The notes beneath the pieces are model-generated. The model was not told the origin of the DNA, did no database searches, and was given only the letters and a program-made list of their open reading frames with translations. From Halococcus salifodinae DSM 8989 (lineage in GTDB: Archaea > Halobacteriota > Halobacteria > Halobacteriales > Halococcaceae): a stretch of 64,000 bases of DNA. Of this stretch, positions 40,134 through 47,593 are shown piece by piece; the first letter of the stretch is position 1, and each line of letters starts with the position of its first letter. Made by a program: the position numbers and the translations under genes. The stretch lies in assembly GCF_000336935.1 (NCBI RefSeq), contig NZ_AOME01000069.1, positions 1-64,000 on the forward strand. The letters run 5' to 3'.

Positions 40134-40631
40134 ATGAGCCAACGAGACGAAACCGCCGAAAAGATCTCGGAACTGAAAGCACAGCTCGGCTCCGACGGGG
40201 GCATGAGCGGACTCCTCGACAGCGGTACCGACGACACCGCCGAGAGTGAGTCCAGTGAGGACGAATCGGACGCCCCAGATACCACGACTTCGGGCAGTGC
40301 CGATCTCCCCGAGATGGGCGAATCGGTCGGCCGAACGCTCGGCGGGCTGATCGGTCGCCGACTGGGCGAGGCGATCGGTCGGGAGTTCGAACTCGACGAG
40401 CGGATGGTCACGCTCGCGACGAGCTATCTCGACACGATGGAGGACGGAGAGGGAGCCGGGCGTCTCGTCGGGAGCTCGACCGATGAGACCGACGAGACCG
40501 ACGACGAAACCGAAGCGGACACCGATTCCTCGGAGCTACCCGAAGACCTCGACGAGCTGTCGACCGGGGAGCTCCAGTCGCTGGCCGATCAGCTGATGGG
40601 CGAACTCGAAGACCGCTCGGAGGACGGATGA
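40134..40631 (+). CDS. Gas vesicle locus protein Y: acidic protein with GRxLGGLIGRRLGEAIG helix
   Basis: 165 residues. A short basic/acidic N-terminus (ETAEKISELKAQLGSDGGM), an acidic spacer, then GESVGRTLGGLIGRRLGEAI near 62-81 and LDERMVTLATSYLDTMEDG near 87; a second acidic spacer; then a C-terminal helix LDELSTGELQSLADQLMGEL. The Gly-rich helix plus acidic linker plus L-S-x-x-E-L-Q-x-L-A ending parallels the protein at 36642, suggesting they are distant paralogues. It is 15 bases after X and three before Z. No known Gvp family matches. Confidence 0.65.
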   Translation: MSQRDETAEKISELKAQLGSDGGMSGLLDSGTDDTAESESSEDESDAPDTTTSGSADLPEMGESVGRTLGGLIGRRLGEAIGREFELDERMVTLATSYLDTMEDGEGAGRLVGSSTDETDETDDETEADTDSSELPEDLDELSTGELQSLADQLMGELEDRSEDG

Positions 40632-40634
40632 GCC

Positions 40635-41594
40635 GTGAGCGACCAGTCGACTGCCGACGGTGAGGGCGTCGAGGAGACGCTCGACGAGCTGTCCGAGACG
40701 GTCGAAAAGACGGACGAAGGCGACAGTACGGGTGACGAGACGGGAACCGATGCCCCTGACATCGACGCTCTGATCGACCGGGCGATGGGCGACGTCGAGG
40801 CGCTGCTCACCGCCCACGAAAGCGACGACCCCTTCGAGGAGGTCCGTGAGGACGTCGACGATCTCGTCGCGGTCATCGAGGAGATCGAGGAGCTCCTCGA
40901 AACGATCGATCTCACCGATCTCCCCGAAGCCGTCGACCTCTCGGAGCTACCGGCCGCGATCGAGGCGGGCGAGGTTCCCGACGCGATCGCGGAGGGCGAT
41001 CCCGGCGAGGCCGTGAAGTATCGCAAACTCCTCCAGATCGTCGAACTCGGCGAACTCTGGAACGCAGTCGACGTCCGCGAGTTCTGGCGGAACAAACGCG
41101 AACTCGACGATGCCGCCGGCGACGTGACCGACAACGGGGACGACGAGGACGGTCCGATCGAGAAGCTCCGATCCCTCGTCGGTGACGGCGGGGACGACAG
41201 CGATACCGACGCCGGTGGCGAGGGTGCCGAGAGCGCGGTCGCCACCGAAGACGGTACCGAACGCGACGATATCGAGGTGCCGTCCGAGACGATCCAGCAG
41301 CGGGTTCAATCGAAGCTCAGCGACGCCGTCGGGGAGTTCAGGGAGAGCTTGCTCGACACCAGAGAACGGGTCAAGGAGCTCAAAGAGGAAAACGAGGCCC
41401 GAACCGAGGACGTCGAACAGCCCGACTCGCGGAATCCGACGGCTTATTCCTCGATCCCGAGTACACGAACCGACATGAGCGGCACCACGGCGTTTTCGAC
41501 GGTGCCCGAGGAGACGCGGTACTCCTCGGCCCCGAATCGTCCACGGCTCTACGGGTCGCGCCTCGACCGGGCGGCGGAGGAGCACGATGAGTGA
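40635..41594 (+). CDS. Gas vesicle locus protein Z: acidic coiled-coil-like protein with conserved C-terminal tail
   Basis: 319 residues with a GTG start at 40635. Residues 45-110 form charged helices (DDPFEEVREDVDDLVAVIEE, then LETIDLTDLPEAVDLSELPA). The most protein-like core is about 110-160 (EAVKYRKLLQIVELGELWNA, then DVREFWRNKREL). An acidic linker and another helical segment (VQSKLSDAVGEFRESLLDTR) follow, and the end is Tyr/Ser/Pro-rich: TAYSSIPSTRTDMSGTTAFS, then TVPEETRYSSAPNRPRLYG. I recall similar tails in haloarchaeal hypothetical proteins but cannot name the family. The end overlaps gvpJ by eight bases. Confidence 0.65.
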   Translation: MSDQSTADGEGVEETLDELSETVEKTDEGDSTGDETGTDAPDIDALIDRAMGDVEALLTAHESDDPFEEVREDVDDLVAVIEEIEELLETIDLTDLPEAVDLSELPAAIEAGEVPDAIAEGDPGEAVKYRKLLQIVELGELWNAVDVREFWRNKRELDDAAGDVTDNGDDEDGPIEKLRSLVGDGGDDSDTDAGGEGAESAVATEDGTERDDIEVPSETIQQRVQSKLSDAVGEFRESLLDTRERVKELKEENEARTEDVEQPDSRNPTAYSSIPSTRTDMSGTTAFSTVPEETRYSSAPNRPRLYGSRLDRAAEEHDE

Positions 41595-42084
41595 CAGCGG
41601 TGGCCCAACGCGGCGAAGCGACAGCCTCGCGGACGTGGTCGAGATGCTGCTCGACAAGGGTGTCGTGATCAACGCCGACATCGCGGTTTCGGTCGGTGAT
41701 ACCGAGCTCCTCGGTGTCCAGCTCCGGGCGGCGCTCGCCTCCTTCGAGACCGCCGCGGAGTACGGACTGGAGTTCCCCGACGGAACGGACATGCGTCGGG
41801 TCGAGGCGGCCTCGGACCGGACACCGGTCGAGGAACTCGACGACGAGCGCGACGAGCCGGTGATCAACGAGAGCGGGTCGTGGCTCTCCGAGCCGCCGAT
41901 CACGAGCGACGAGAGCGAATCCGACGACGACGCGAAGCAACCCTCGGAGCCCGGCGTCGGTGCGAGACCGCGGATCGGCGGACGTTCCGGCGGCGAGACC
42001 GACGAGACCGAGGGCGGCAACGGTGACGAGGACGAACCGGACGAATCGGACGAAACCGCCGGGGAAAGCGATGACGAAGATTGA
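41587..42084 (+). CDS. gvpJ: Gas vesicle protein GvpJ (GvpA-like), with acidic extension
   Basis: 165 residues. The first 70 form a GvpA-like domain: LADVVEMLLDKGVVINADIA, then VSVGDTELLGVQLRAALASF. Position before gvpK and the DKGVVINADIAVSVG pattern identify GvpJ rather than GvpA or GvpM. Halobacterium GvpJ is about 114 residues; here the extra tail from about 100 is Glu/Asp/Gly-rich. GvpJ is a minor shell or tip protein needed for vesicle initiation. Its end overlaps gvpK by 14 bases. Confidence 0.88.
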   Translation: MSDSGGPTRRSDSLADVVEMLLDKGVVINADIAVSVGDTELLGVQLRAALASFETAAEYGLEFPDGTDMRRVEAASDRTPVEELDDERDEPVINESGSWLSEPPITSDESESDDDAKQPSEPGVGARPRIGGRSGGETDETEGGNGDEDEPDESDETAGESDDED

Positions 42085-42394
42085 CCTCGACGGCGACGAC
42101 GCCGCCGACGGGCTGATGACGCTGGTGCTCGCGGTCATCGAGATCCTCGTCGACGCCTTGGAACGCGAGGCGATCCGCCGGATGGAGTCGGGCGAGCTGA
42201 CCGACGAGGAGGTCGAGCGCCTCGGCACGCAGCTCGCGGCAGTCGAGGAAGAGATCGATCGGCTCGAAGCCGAGGCGGAGGTGTCCGAACCGGTCGACGA
42301 TCTTCGGGGTGAACTCGACGAGCTCGTCACCGATCTCGTCCATCGGGCGAACGAATCCGACCGGGCCGAGCAGGGCGTGATTCGGGATGAGTGA
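42071..42394 (+). CDS. gvpK: Gas vesicle protein GvpK
   Basis: 107 residues. The family pattern is clear: GLMTLVLAVIEILVDALERE near 15-34, then AIRRMESGELTDEEVERLGT and an acidic helical remainder. GvpK is one of the essential accessory proteins. The ATG at 42071 lies inside the gvpJ end; the stop lies inside the gvpL start (8-base overlap). Confidence 0.92.
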   Translation: MTKIDLDGDDAADGLMTLVLAVIEILVDALEREAIRRMESGELTDEEVERLGTQLAAVEEEIDRLEAEAEVSEPVDDLRGELDELVTDLVHRANESDRAEQGVIRDE

Positions 42395-43226
42395 GTCGGC
42401 GAGCGAGTTCACAACTGGCCGATATCTCTACTGTGTCGTGACCGTCGACGACGAGACGGCCACCGGTGAGCAACTCGCACGGACGGGTGTCGACGACGAA
42501 CCGGTGTATCTCGTCGTCGAGGACGATCTCGGTGCGGTGGTCCACACCTGCGACGCACTCTACGACGCTGCCGATCCCGACGTGGTCCGAAAGTGGCTCC
42601 TCGATCACCAGGCGACGATCGATGCGGCGGGCGAGCGCTTCGGGACGCCGTTGCCCTTCCAGTTCGACACCATCCTGACCGGCGACGACGACCGCGTGCG
42701 CGAGTGGCTCACCGAGGAGTCGGCAACGCTAACCCCCCATCTCGATACGCTGGCGGATCACTGGGAGTACCGAGTCGAAGTCAGCCGGGACGACGCGGTT
42801 CTCGACGAGGACCTCGCGGCCGACGACGATCGACTCGCGGAGCTCGTCGATCGGATCGAGTCGGCGGGCGAGGGAACCGCTCATCTCCTCGAAACCCAGT
42901 ACGAGCAGCGCCTCGACGAACTACGCCACGAACGCCAGGCCGAGCGAACGCGGGAACTGGCCGAACGACTCGATCCGCTCGCCAGCGAGATTCGAGAGCT
43001 CTCGCCAGAGCGCACGACGACGCTCGACGACGAGGATCGTGCGAACGACACGTCCCAAGACGACAGCGAACGTACCACACAGGCCCGCGTCTCGCTGCTG
43101 GCACACGAATCGGACGCCGAGGCGATCGGCGACACGCTCGACGAGGTGGCGGCCGAGTCGGGTGTCGAGGTGCGCTTCACTGGCCCGTGGCCACCGTACA
43201 CGTTCGCCCCGACGTTCGACGAATGA
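42387..43226 (+). CDS. gvpL: Gas vesicle protein GvpL (GvpF/L family)
   Basis: 279 residues, homologous to GvpF at 38185. TTGRYLYCVVTVDDETA at the N-terminus, RFGTPLPFQFDTILTGDDDR near 86, and the C-terminal hallmark VRFTGPWPPYTFAPTF. A Glu/Arg-rich helix at about 165-215 and an acidic linker extend it beyond GvpF. In Halobacterium GvpL interacts with most accessory Gvps and is viewed as an assembly platform. The stop overlaps the gvpM start by four bases. Confidence 0.92.
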   Translation: MSESASEFTTGRYLYCVVTVDDETATGEQLARTGVDDEPVYLVVEDDLGAVVHTCDALYDAADPDVVRKWLLDHQATIDAAGERFGTPLPFQFDTILTGDDDRVREWLTEESATLTPHLDTLADHWEYRVEVSRDDAVLDEDLAADDDRLAELVDRIESAGEGTAHLLETQYEQRLDELRHERQAERTRELAERLDPLASEIRELSPERTTTLDDEDRANDTSQDDSERTTQARVSLLAHESDAEAIGDTLDEVAAESGVEVRFTGPWPPYTFAPTFDE

Positions 43227-43492
43227 AACCCTCGAAACCCGAGAACGGCGCGGTGGTCGATCTCGTTGACGCGATCCTTCGCGACGGAGTCGTGCTCCAG
43301 GCCGACGTCATCATCTCGGTCGCCGACATCCCGCTGGTGGGGTTGAAACTCCGCGCCGCACTCGCGGGGATGGATACGATGACCGAGTACGGCATCTTCG
43401 AGGAGTGGGACGCGGCCCACCGACGACGCGCGCTCGACGCCGAGGATGCGGACACGGACGACGAACAGACGAACACGAAAACCGACGAATAA
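43223..43492 (+). CDS. gvpM: Gas vesicle protein GvpM (GvpA-like)
   Basis: 89 residues: VVDLVDAILRDGVVLQADVI, then ISVADIPLVGLKLRAALAGM and a short polar tail. The DGVVLQADVIISVADIPL pattern and last place in the operon fit GvpM, a hydrophobic GvpA paralogue required in small amounts for vesicle formation. It closes the operon and converges with the lipoprotein gene 37 bases away. Confidence 0.9.
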   Translation: MKPSKPENGAVVDLVDAILRDGVVLQADVIISVADIPLVGLKLRAALAGMDTMTEYGIFEEWDAAHRRRALDAEDADTDDEQTNTKTDE

Positions 43493-43529
43493 CAGGGACG
43501 CACGGCGACATCGTCGTCGAACGATCGCT

Positions 43530-43859
43530 CTATTCGCTCGTCTCGTTCGGTGCTTGGCCGGTTTCGAGTCCCTCGCCTTCGGGAACCGTCGCGGTGTTCT
43601 CGAACGGCGTCCCGGTTTCCTTGGGTGGTGTCTGCCCCGTTTCGAGCGCTTCGCCGTCGCTGCCGGTGTCGTCACTACCATCGCTGCTTTCGCTCCCACT
43701 ACTGTTACTGTCGCTGCTTTCGCCGTTGTCACCATTGGTACTGTTACTTTCGCCGTCGCCGCTCTCGTTGCCACTTCTGCTGGCGAGCTGTGAACAGCCG
43801 GCGAGCAACGCGAACCCAGTCATACTTCCCCAACCGGCGAGATACTGCCGTCGATCCAT
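43530..43859 (-). CDS. Small lipoprotein with Ser/Glu/Gly-rich body
   Basis: 109 residues. MDRRQYLAGWGSMTGFALLAGCSQ is a lipoprotein signal, with a twin-arginine at residues 3-4 and LLAGC as lipobox. The rest is Ser/Asp/Gly/Asn low-complexity up to about 70, followed by two copies of an E-(A/G)-LETGQ-(T/A)-P segment separated by PKETGTPFENTATVPEGEG. No globular domain is evident. The ATG at 43859 is chosen so that the twin-arginine is at the N-terminus; an ATG two codons upstream is also possible. Function unknown. Confidence 0.65.
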   Translation of the reverse strand: MDRRQYLAGWGSMTGFALLAGCSQLASRSGNESGDGESNSTNGDNGESSDSNSSGSESSDGSDDTGSDGEALETGQTPPKETGTPFENTATVPEGEGLETGQAPNETSE

Positions 43860-43968
43860 TATCATATCGATCGGACCGTGCAACGAAAACGTTCGGATAT
43901 ACGTCTCGGGACGCCGCCGCCACCAGCCGGCGTATCGTTTAGGGGCGTCGATCGACAACCCTGCTCCG

Positions 43969-44421
43969 ATGACCGCGAGCACCTACCGCGACGTCCGCTC
44001 GATCGCGGTCCACGCCGAGGACGTGGTGGCCGCGATCGAGGCCAACCGGAACGACGGTCCCCGGACGGTGCTCCGGGTGACGCCGCCGTTCGACGGCCGA
44101 ATGCGGGCGCGACTCCACGTCGAACACGACGGCGAGTACGCCGCAAGCGACGATCCGGACCCGATCCACGTCGCGCCTTCGCGGCTCGTCGCGGACCCGC
44201 CGGTCCGCCCGACGCCGGACGGGACCGCCGATCGACTCCGCGACGATCCCGACGCGGCGTACTCCGTCGAGACTCATCACGAGCGCCACGCGGCGGCGAT
44301 GACGGCGTGGCGCGAGGCGCTCGCTGGATCGATCGTCGACTCGATCGCGCTCGATGGACCGGACGGCCCCCACAGCGGATCGGCCGATCCCCACAGCGTC
44401 GACGTGGTCGTGCTCGGCTGA
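43969..44421 (+). CDS. Conserved haloarchaeal hypothetical protein
   Basis: 150 residues from the ATG at 43969: TYRDVRSIAVHAEDVVAAIE, then RTVLRVTPPFDGRMRARLHV and IHVAPSRLVADPP. The mixed alpha/beta look without signal peptide or helices suggests a cytosolic protein. I recall close relatives in many haloarchaea of unknown function. It precedes the small HTH-like gene by 44 bases and may be in one operon with it. Confidence 0.7.
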   Translation: MTASTYRDVRSIAVHAEDVVAAIEANRNDGPRTVLRVTPPFDGRMRARLHVEHDGEYAASDDPDPIHVAPSRLVADPPVRPTPDGTADRLRDDPDAAYSVETHHERHAAAMTAWREALAGSIVDSIALDGPDGPHSGSADPHSVDVVVLG

Positions 44422-44465
44422 GTCGTCTCGTCCGGTTTATCCGATGGCCGGGGCTATCGTGCGCC

Positions 44466-44723
44466 ATGAGCGACGACACGCCATCGATCCTGAGTCACGA
44501 AGAGGAAGCGATCGCTGCCGCGCTCGCCGAGGGAACCGACCCCGTGACCATCGCCGACGAGCGCGACAGCTCGGTCGCGGCGGTCGAGGCGTCGATCGAC
44601 CGCATCCGTGAGAAGACCGAGCGCGCGTTCGCCACCCTCGAAGCCAGCCCGTTCGCCGCCGACCTCGCACGCGACTTCGACCCCGAGCGCCGCGCCGCAC
44701 TCCGTGCCGCACTCGATGAGTGA
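44466..44723 (+). CDS. Small HTH-like conserved haloarchaeal protein
   Basis: 85 residues. LSHEEEAIAAALAEGTDPVT, then IADERDSSVAAVEASIDRIR has the spacing of a LuxR/sigma-region-4-like or Tfx-like helix-turn-helix, followed by an amphipathic helix (TERAFATLEASPFA). A DNA-binding role is inferred from that pattern only. The ATG at 44466 follows the stop of the preceding gene by 44 bases. Confidence 0.65.
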   Translation: MSDDTPSILSHEEEAIAAALAEGTDPVTIADERDSSVAAVEASIDRIREKTERAFATLEASPFAADLARDFDPERRAALRAALDE

Positions 44724-44917
44724 GCAGTCCCCATACTGCTTCGGACTCGCTGGTCTCGAACCGTCGAAAAACGGCCGAGAACTCCGAAGCGGTCGTCTCG
44801 ACCCCATCTATCGCTATCGAAACGCCGCATTACTGTTGCTACTCTGCCACGAAAGTGCGTCAACGCTCACCATAGTATAAGTCACTCCAGTGAGATAGAT
44901 CGTTCGGGGCCGTCAGT

Positions 44918-45190
44918 ATGTCACGGAGGACTGAACGAGTGCTCGCCCGTGGGACCGGCGAGACGGACGGGGTCGACGCAACGCTCGCGTCGCTGTACGC
45001 GAACTACCGGGACGATCCCCGGACACAACCGATCCAGGCGATCGCGTTCTGGCTGGCAGTCGGGCTGCCCGTCGTCACTCTCGTACTGCTCGCAACTGGA
45101 CTCTCGAACGGGGCGGAAGTGGCGCTGTTCGTCGGGTTGTTGGGATTGAACGCCGTCGCGGTCGTCGCCGGCCACGCCCACCGCGCCTGA
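44918..45190 (+). CDS. Small membrane protein, two helices
   Basis: 90 residues. A polar N-terminus of 40 residues precedes two hydrophobic helices at about 42-61 (IAFWLAVGLPVVTLVLLATG) and 65-86 (EVALFVGLLGLNAVAVVAGH). No family recognised. Convergent with the EamA gene, 16 bases apart. The 194-base gap before it contains an 18-base sequence also found near 52951. Confidence 0.55.
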   Translation: MSRRTERVLARGTGETDGVDATLASLYANYRDDPRTQPIQAIAFWLAVGLPVVTLVLLATGLSNGAEVALFVGLLGLNAVAVVAGHAHRA

Positions 45191-45206
45191 CGTGGCCGGT
45201 TGCGTT

Positions 45207-46130
45207 TCACTCGCCCGAGAGCGCCGCCCGAAGCCGAGGCCACTCTGCGGCGATCGTCCGATGCTTGAGCAACACGAATCCCGTGAAGATCAACACGAAC
45301 CCGGCGATCGTCGCCGCATCGATCGATTCGTCGAGGACGAGCGCGCCCGAGATCGCGGCGAACACCGGCGCGACGTACGAGACGAGGTTGATCTCGATGG
45401 GGCCGAGCCGATCGAGCAGATCGAAGTAGATGAGGAAGCCGACCGCGCTCGCCCCGATCGAGAGATACGCGAGCGCGGCGAGCGCACCCGGCGTGACGGT
45501 GACTGCCCCGAACGACTCGCCGAGAGCGACGCTCACACCGTGTAACAGGACTGCGCCGCCGACCATCGACCACGCTTCCATCGTTTCGATCGGAAGATCG
45601 GCAGGGATCCGACGAGTCAGCACGCTGCCGAGCGCGAACGCGAACGCCGCCGCGAACACGAGCCCCTCCGCGAGCAGGTTTCCGCCGAGGAGGTTCGCCG
45701 GGTTCGGGCTGGTCAGCACGACCACGCCGACGAGTCCGAGCAGGATGCCAGCGATGCCGGCGGTCGTGAGGCGCTCGCTGGGGAGAAACACCCGCGCGAA
45801 CGCGGTCGTCAGCACGGGCGAGAGGCTGACGACGACCGACGCGGCCGCGCTGGTGGTCCCCTGCTCGCCGACGAACAGGAAGGCGTGGTACGCGGCGATC
45901 AGAAAGACCGCGCCGACCCCGACGAGCGCCCACTCGTTTCGGCTCCGGGGCAGCCACCGGTCGGTCGCGTAGACTGCGTAGCCGAGCATCATGAGACCGG
46001 CGACGTCGTATCGAAACGCCGCGAACAGGACGGGCGGGAAGTACGTGAGGCCCGCCTTGATCGCCATGAACGCGGTCCCCCACAGCCCGGCGAGGACGAG
46101 AAATGCGAGGAGGTTGCGATAGCGCACCAC
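45207..46130 (-). CDS. DMT/EamA family transporter
   Basis: 307 residues with ten predicted helices in two EamA repeats. The start LLAFLVLAGLWGTAFMAIKA is typical; PVLFAAFRYDVAGLMMLGYA near 35 and VVVSLSPVLTTAFARVFLPS near 95 belong to repeat one, and PIEINLVSYVAPVFAAISGA near 248 to repeat two. EamA proteins usually export amino acids or other metabolites. It lies 29 bases after the peptide importer operon and may be read from the same transcript. Confidence 0.88.
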   Translation of the reverse strand: MVRYRNLLAFLVLAGLWGTAFMAIKAGLTYFPPVLFAAFRYDVAGLMMLGYAVYATDRWLPRSRNEWALVGVGAVFLIAAYHAFLFVGEQGTTSAAASVVVSLSPVLTTAFARVFLPSERLTTAGIAGILLGLVGVVVLTSPNPANLLGGNLLAEGLVFAAAFAFALGSVLTRRIPADLPIETMEAWSMVGGAVLLHGVSVALGESFGAVTVTPGALAALAYLSIGASAVGFLIYFDLLDRLGPIEINLVSYVAPVFAAISGALVLDESIDAATIAGFVLIFTGFVLLKHRTIAAEWPRLRAALSGE

Positions 46131-46159
46131 AGGATCTCCGCGAGGCGACGACCTGAACG

Positions 46160-47593
46160 TTACGCACTCGACTCATCCGCCGCCCACTCGCCCTCCTCTT
46201 CCAGGTCGGCGTCCGTGGCCTGTGCCCGCTCTTCGGGGGGTTCGAGTGGCGTGCTCTGCCAGTAGGGATGGTCGTCGATCGCCCGGAAACACGCCGCCTC
46301 GTGGTTCGATCCCGCGTCGAACCGGTCCGGATCGTCCTCGCGGCACGCCTCGCGGGCGTGGGGACACCTCGTGTGGAACCGGCAGCCCGATGGCGGATCA
46401 CGTGGCGATGGCACGTCGCCCGCGAGTGCCTCGACATCGCGGTCGCGCTCGGCGGTGTTCGCGCGCGGAACGCTTTCGAGTAGCGCCTCGGTGTAGGGAT
46501 GGCTCGGGTGCTCGAAGATCGGTTCCACGGGGCCGATCTCCACGATCTCGCCGAGATACATCACCGCGACGCGATCCGAGATATGCCGCACAACGGAGAG
46601 GTCGTGGGCGATGAACAGGTAGGTGAGGTCGAACTCGTCCTGGAGATCCCCCAGGAGATTCAGGATCTGGGCCTGGACGGAGACGTCGAGCGCGCTCACG
46701 GGTTCGTCAAGCACGACGAACTCGGGATCGAGCGCGAGCGCACGGGCGATCCCGACGCGCTGGCGCTGACCGCCCGAAAACTCGTGGGGGTAGCGCTCGC
46801 GCTGGGCCGCCGAGAGGCCGACCCGTTCGAGGAGGTCGGCGACGCGCTCGCGACGCAGCCGGGAGCGATCCGTTCCGACGGCGACAGTCACACCAGTATC
46901 GCTCACTGTCACGTCGTCCTCGCGGACGGAGGCGTTCACGTCCGCACGCTCCTCGATGCGTACCGTCGGTTCTTCGCCGGTGCGGTCGACGCGAACGACG
47001 AAAGCCGCCGCCTCGCTGGCGACGAGATCGCCGCCCTCGATCGTCACCGCGTCGGTATCGGTTTTCTCTTCGACATCCGGGCTCTCGCTGGCGGCCACGT
47101 CCCGGCCGGCGTCCACGACGGCGACCCCGACGTCAGCTGCGGGTTTCGGCAAGCCGTGAACCTGGAGGGGCTCGGCGACGATTTCGCCGACGGTCTGGCG
47201 GGGATCGAGGCTCGAAAACGGGTCCTGAAAGACGATCCCCGCACGCCGACGAAACGCCTTTTCCTCGTCGCCGGACAGCTCCGCGACCGGTTCGCCGTCG
47301 AAACGCACGGTCCCTGCGGTCGCTTCGCGGAGCCCCAGCAGGGTTTCGCCGGTGGTCGACTTCCCACAGCCCGATTCACCGACCAGTCCGAGGGTTTCGC
47401 CGCGCTCGACCGCGAACTCCACGCCGTCGACCGCCCTGACGGCGGTCGGGTCGCGCCCGAGCAGGCGATCGAACAGCGAGTCGTTCTCGTAGTAGTGCTT
47501 TTCGAGACCGTCGACGCTTACCAGCGGTTCGTTCGATCCCACGGTCCGCGTTTCGTCCACGTCGGTCTCGTCGTGATCGAGTCGTTCGCTCAT
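46160..47593 (-). CDS. dppF: Peptide ABC transporter ATP-binding protein, F-type, with large insert
   Basis: 477 residues, longer than the usual 320-380. Walker [11 protein letters not shown] is near residue 72, the Q-loop [13 protein letters not shown] near 121, the signature [16 protein letters not shown] near 271, and Walker [14 protein letters not shown] near 293. The oligopeptide C-terminal domain has C-rich [16 protein letters not shown] near 397, probably a metal site. About 95 residues at 150-243 are inserted in the helical subdomain between Q-loop and signature; they look like beta-rich strands ([17 protein letters not shown]). The start overlaps the D-type ATPase by four bases. It pairs with that subunit to power the importer. 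Confidence 0.9.
   Translation of the reverse strand: MSERLDHDETDVDETRTVGSNEPLVSVDGLEKHYYENDSLFDRLLGRDPTAVRAVDGVEFAVERGETLGLVGESGCGKSTTGETLLGLREATAGTVRFDGEPVAELSGDEEKAFRRRAGIVFQDPFSSLDPRQTVGEIVAEPLQVHGLPKPAADVGVAVVDAGRDVAASESPDVEEKTDTDAVTIEGGDLVASEAAAFVVRVDRTGEEPTVRIEERADVNASVREDDVTVSDTGVTVAVGTDRSRLRRERVADLLERVGLSAAQRERYPHEFSGGQRQRVGIARALALDPEFVVLDEPVSALDVSVQAQILNLLGDLQDEFDLTYLFIAHDLSVVRHISDRVAVMYLGEIVEIGPVEPIFEHPSHPYTEALLESVPRANTAERDRDVEALAGDVPSPRDPPSGCRFHTRCPHAREACREDDPDRFDAGSNHEAACFRAIDDHPYWQSTPLEPPEERAQATDADLEEEGEWAADESSA
46867..47146 (-). other. Inserted segment in the DppF helical subdomain
   Basis: This part encodes residues of about 150-243 of the F-type ATPase. Typical relatives continue directly from EPLxVHGLP to [14 protein letters not shown]. 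The insert is acidic, Val/Thr/Asp-rich and contains two similar strands-and-turn units ([20 protein letters not shown] and [19 protein letters not shown]). Confidence 0.65.

Larger units (their letters stand above)
38185..43492 (+). other. Gas vesicle operon gvpF-G-H-(X-Y-Z)-J-K-L-M
   Basis: Ten same-strand genes with spacings of -14 to +15 bases, most overlapping by ATGA-type junctions, so translational coupling is likely. The only plausible promoter is before gvpF. Order follows the Halobacterium operon gvpDEFGHIJKLM except that D and E are missing and gvpI is replaced by three unrelated acidic proteins at 39534, 40134 and 40635. Confidence 0.85.
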
